Below, piece after piece: positions 4,680-6,211 of a DNA stretch of 6,211 nucleotides (within the stretch, counting starts at the first letter, position 1; each line of letters opens with the position of its first letter). The DNA is taken from the NCBI GenBank assembly GCA_021802595.1, contig JAJZRT010000194.1:805-7015 (forward strand), given 5' to 3'. A program made the translations under genes and the position numbers. This DNA comes from Pseudomonadota bacterium. GTDB lineage: Bacteria; Pseudomonadota; Gammaproteobacteria; Burkholderiales; Thiobacillaceae. Under the pieces are notes generated by a model. That model made no database searches and was not told the DNA's origin. It saw nothing but the letters and a program-made list of their open reading frames with translations.

Positions 4680-6211
4680 AACCCAGCCTCGCCAGATTCT
4701 CGCGAATCGCCGCCTCCAGTCGCGCGCTTTCACCGAACTGCTCATTCAGTTGCGCTGTTAGCCACGCCATCTTGTCCTCGAACGGTTCGCCGTCGGCTTC
4801 CTGCTCCGCTGCGCCGACGTAGCGGCCGGGGGTGAGCACGTAGTCGTGCTTTTTGATGTCTTCGAGGGTGGCGGATTTGCAGAAGCCGGGGATGTCTTCA
4901 TAGACCGCTGGATTCCCGCCCCCCGCCTTCGCGGGGGCAGGCTCCGACAACCGGGAATGACGGGTTTCTGTTTTCCACGCATGGAAGGTGTCGGCGATCT
5001 TGCGGATGTCTGCGGGGGCGAAGTCGCGCAGCACGCGGTCTTTCATGTAGCCGAGGTTGCGGGCGTCGATGAAGAGGGTTTCGCCACGGCGGTTTCTGAA
5101 CTCTGGATTCCCGCTTTCGCGGGAATGACGAGAAGAAGGCGCGGAATGACGGCCACCTTGTTTGTGCTTGGTGAGGAACCAGATGCAGGCGGGGATTTGG
5201 GTGTTGGTGAAGAGCTGGCCGGGCAGCGCGACCATGCATTCGACCAGGTCCGCTTCGATGAGCGCCTTGCGGATTTCGCCTTCGTTGTTGGTGTTGCTGC
5301 TCATGGAACCATTGGCGAGCAGCAGGGCCATGCTGCCGTGCGGCGCCAGGTGGTGGATCATGTGCTGCATCCAGGCGAAGTTGGCGTTGCCGGCGGGCGG
5401 GATGCCGTATTTCCAGCGCGGGTCGTCGTCTTTCACGCCGGCGTTCCACTCCTTCATGTTGAAGGGCGGGTTGGCCATGATGGTGTCGGCGCGCAGGTCG
5501 GGGTGCTGGTCGCGGGTGTAGGTGCTGGCGGGTTCCTTGCCGAAGTCGAAGTCCATGCCGCGGATGGCCATGTTCATGGAGGCCAGGCGCCAGGTGGTGG
5601 GGTTGGATTCCTGCCCGTAGACGGAGATCTGGCCGATGCGGCCGCCGTGTTCTTCGACGAATTTTTCCGACTGCACGAAGAAGCCGCCGGAGCCGCAGCA
5701 GGGGTCGTACACCCGGCCCTGGTAGGGCTCCAGCATTTCGACGATGAGGGTGACGATGCTCTTGGGCGTGTAGTACTGCCCGCCCTTCTTGCCCTCGGCC
5801 ATGGCGAACTCGCCGAGGAAGTATTCGTACACGTGGCCGAGGATGTCCTTGGCGTGGAGCGTGCCGTGCTTGAAGGGGATTTCGGCGATGAGGTCGATGA
5901 GGCCCGGCAGCGCGGCGTCGATCTGCTTGCGGGCGTAGTCTTTTTCCAGCACGCCTTTGAGTTTGGGGTTTTCCTTCTCCACGGCTTCGAGCGCGTCGTC
6001 GAGCAGGCGGCCGATGCCGTTGAATTTGTATTCGCTGGTCTTGCCGTTTTTGACCTGGAGCACGGTGCCGACGGCGACCTTGGCGTTGGCTTGCAGGAAA
6101 TCCCAGCGCGCCAGCGCCGGCACCCAGAAGACGTTCTTTTCGGTGTAGTAGTCGCGGGCTTCGAGCTCCTGTTCGATCAGCCCGGCGCCGTCATCGCTGA
6201 GGTAGTAGTCG
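4669..6211 (-). CDS. hsdM: Type I restriction-modification DNA methyltransferase subunit (HsdM), N-terminus outside window
   Basis: HsdM is the N6-adenine methyltransferase of the complex, transferring a methyl group from S-adenosylmethionine. The frame is open to the right edge; by comparison with relatives I estimate roughly 75 N-terminal residues are missing. Counting from the first full codon at 6210, the helical N-terminal domain continues ([17 protein letters not shown]), then [10 protein letters not shown] at 144-153, the AdoMet-binding motif [10 protein letters not shown] at 169-178, and the catalytic motif NPPF at 247-250 in IMANPPFN. The C-terminal part has [20 protein letters not shown] and [19 protein letters not shown]. 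Two short in-frame insertions, about 354-371 and 417-435, flank the TLFIDAR block and derive from palindromic repeats. Because they keep the frame and all catalytic motifs are intact, I expect an active enzyme. It is the first operon gene in view; its stop overlaps hsdS by 11 bases. The GTG at 6123 is not the true start, since conserved sequence continues upstream. Confidence 0.96.
   Translation of the reverse strand, partial: DYYLSDDGAGLIEQELEARDYYTEKNVFWVPALARWDFLQANAKVAVGTVLQVKNGKTSEYKFNGIGRLLDDALEAVEKENPKLKGVLEKDYARKQIDAALPGLIDLIAEIPFKHGTLHAKDILGHVYEYFLGEFAMAEGKKGGQYYTPKSIVTLIVEMLEPYQGRVYDPCCGSGGFFVQSEKFVEEHGGRIGQISVYGQESNPTTWRLASMNMAIRGMDFDFGKEPASTYTRDQHPDLRADTIMANPPFNMKEWNAGVKDDDPRWKYGIPPAGNANFAWMQHMIHHLAPHGSMALLLANGSMSSNTNNEGEIRKALIEADLVECMVALPGQLFTNTQIPACIWFLTKHKQGGRHSAPSSRHSRESGNPEFRNRRGETLFIDARNLGYMKDRVLRDFAPADIRKIADTFHAWKTETRHSRLSEPAPAKAGGGNPAVYEDIPGFCKSATLEDIKKHDYVLTPGRYVGAAEQEADGEPFEDKMAWLTAQLNEQFGESARLEAAIRENLARLGYGG
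4687..4690 (-). promoter_or_regulatory. Ribosome binding site of hsdS
   Basis: GAGG, seven bases before ATG 4679 and inside the hsdM coding end. It supports this start over the longer in-frame reading beginning at 4745. Confidence 0.65.
4906..4962 (-). repeat. Palindromic mini-element B, inserted in frame in hsdM, with nested hairpin
   Basis: The outer arms ATTCCCG (4912-4918) and CGGGAAT (4952-4958) match element A, as do the flanks (CTGG before, GACG after on the plus strand). Instead of a short loop it holds a second hairpin, CCCCCGC (4920-4926), loop CTTC, GCGGGGG (4931-4937), plus about 14 further bases. The coding strand reads [19 protein letters not shown], 19 residues between FHAWKTET and VYEDIPGF. 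It seems to be the same family as A with extra palindromic sequence nested inside. Confidence 0.78.
5098..5151 (-). repeat. Palindromic mini-element A, inserted in frame in hsdM
   Basis: On the plus strand the core is ATTCCCGC (5107-5114), a four-base loop TTTC, and GCGGGAAT (5119-5126), a perfect 8-bp hairpin. The coding strand reads [10 protein letters not shown], a peptide signature of a palindromic repeat scattered through many gamma- and betaproteobacterial genomes. The motif GGAATGAC occurs twice, at 5122-5129 and 5143-5150, so the upstream flank looks like a partial second copy. About 54 bases (18 codons, [18 protein letters not shown]) separate KQGG from [13 protein letters not shown], which I expect to be nearly adjacent in relatives. 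Exact borders are inferred. Confidence 0.8.

Noticed and set aside
4680..4745. Longer hsdS start at 4745
   Set aside because: The extra 22 residues are Arg/Trp-rich, overlap hsdM more deeply and lack the family pattern. ATG 4679 has a well-placed GAGG.
4278..4835. Plus-strand open frame of 185 codons
   Set aside because: It crosses the hsdS/hsdM junction on the opposite strand and encodes no recognisable protein.
4912..4958. Element B hairpin as a transcription terminator
   Set aside because: It is inside hsdM with no T-run after it on the coding strand and with essential genes downstream. A weak attenuating effect cannot be excluded.
4898..5449. Minus-strand open frame of 183 codons
   Set aside because: It is an out-of-frame reading of hsdM rich in Arg, Pro and His. 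It stays open partly because the palindromic inserts have no stops in any forward frame.
6121..6123. GTG at 6123 as the hsdM start
   Set aside because: The same frame continues upstream to the window edge with typical HsdM sequence ([12 protein letters not shown]), so the gene begins outside the window.
1..6211. CRISPR array, tRNA, rRNA, transposase gene or attachment site
   Set aside because: The window is covered end to end by the five coding regions. I saw no regularly spaced repeats, no tRNA-like cloverleaf and no transposase motif.

Overview
The window is a stretch of one type I restriction-modification operon, transcribed entirely on the minus strand, so it reads from right to left. 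The order is hsdM (its N-terminal end lies beyond the right edge), hsdS, an FRG-domain gene, a RhuM-Fic gene, then hsdR (which runs off the left edge). There is no intergenic space. All four junctions overlap, by 11, 4, 4 and 11 bases in transcription order, and each downstream start has a plausible Shine-Dalgarno sequence inside the upstream gene. No promoter or terminator is visible. The promoter presumably lies upstream of hsdM, outside the window.

HsdM, HsdS and HsdR form the core system. HsdS chooses the bipartite DNA target, HsdM methylates adenine in it, and HsdR supplies the ATP-driven translocase and nuclease. Visible hallmarks are the DPCCGSGG and NPPF methyltransferase motifs, the LPPLPEQR central conserved segment of HsdS, and the PD-(D/E)xK nuclease, QxxxY and Walker A motifs of HsdR. 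Two accessory genes sit between hsdS and hsdR. One encodes an FRG-domain protein with a C-terminal tail that resembles the C-terminal region of some HsdR proteins. The other fuses a RhuM-type N-terminal region (with a likely helix-turn-helix) to a Fic/Doc domain carrying HPFTDGNKR. Their tight embedding suggests they modify, regulate or dock on the restriction complex, but this is inference.

The most unusual sequence features are two palindromic mini-elements inserted in frame into the C-terminal part of hsdM. They add about 18 and 19 residues on either side of the conserved TLFIDAR segment, and the second looks like the first with extra sequence nested in its loop. A perfect 29-base palindrome lies inside the RhuM-Fic gene. 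The second target-recognition region of hsdS is clearly poorer in G+C than its neighbours, as expected for exchanged specificity modules.

High G+C, the type I gene style and the SRESGNP-type palindromic repeats point to a proteobacterium, probably gamma or beta. The genus cannot be told from this window.
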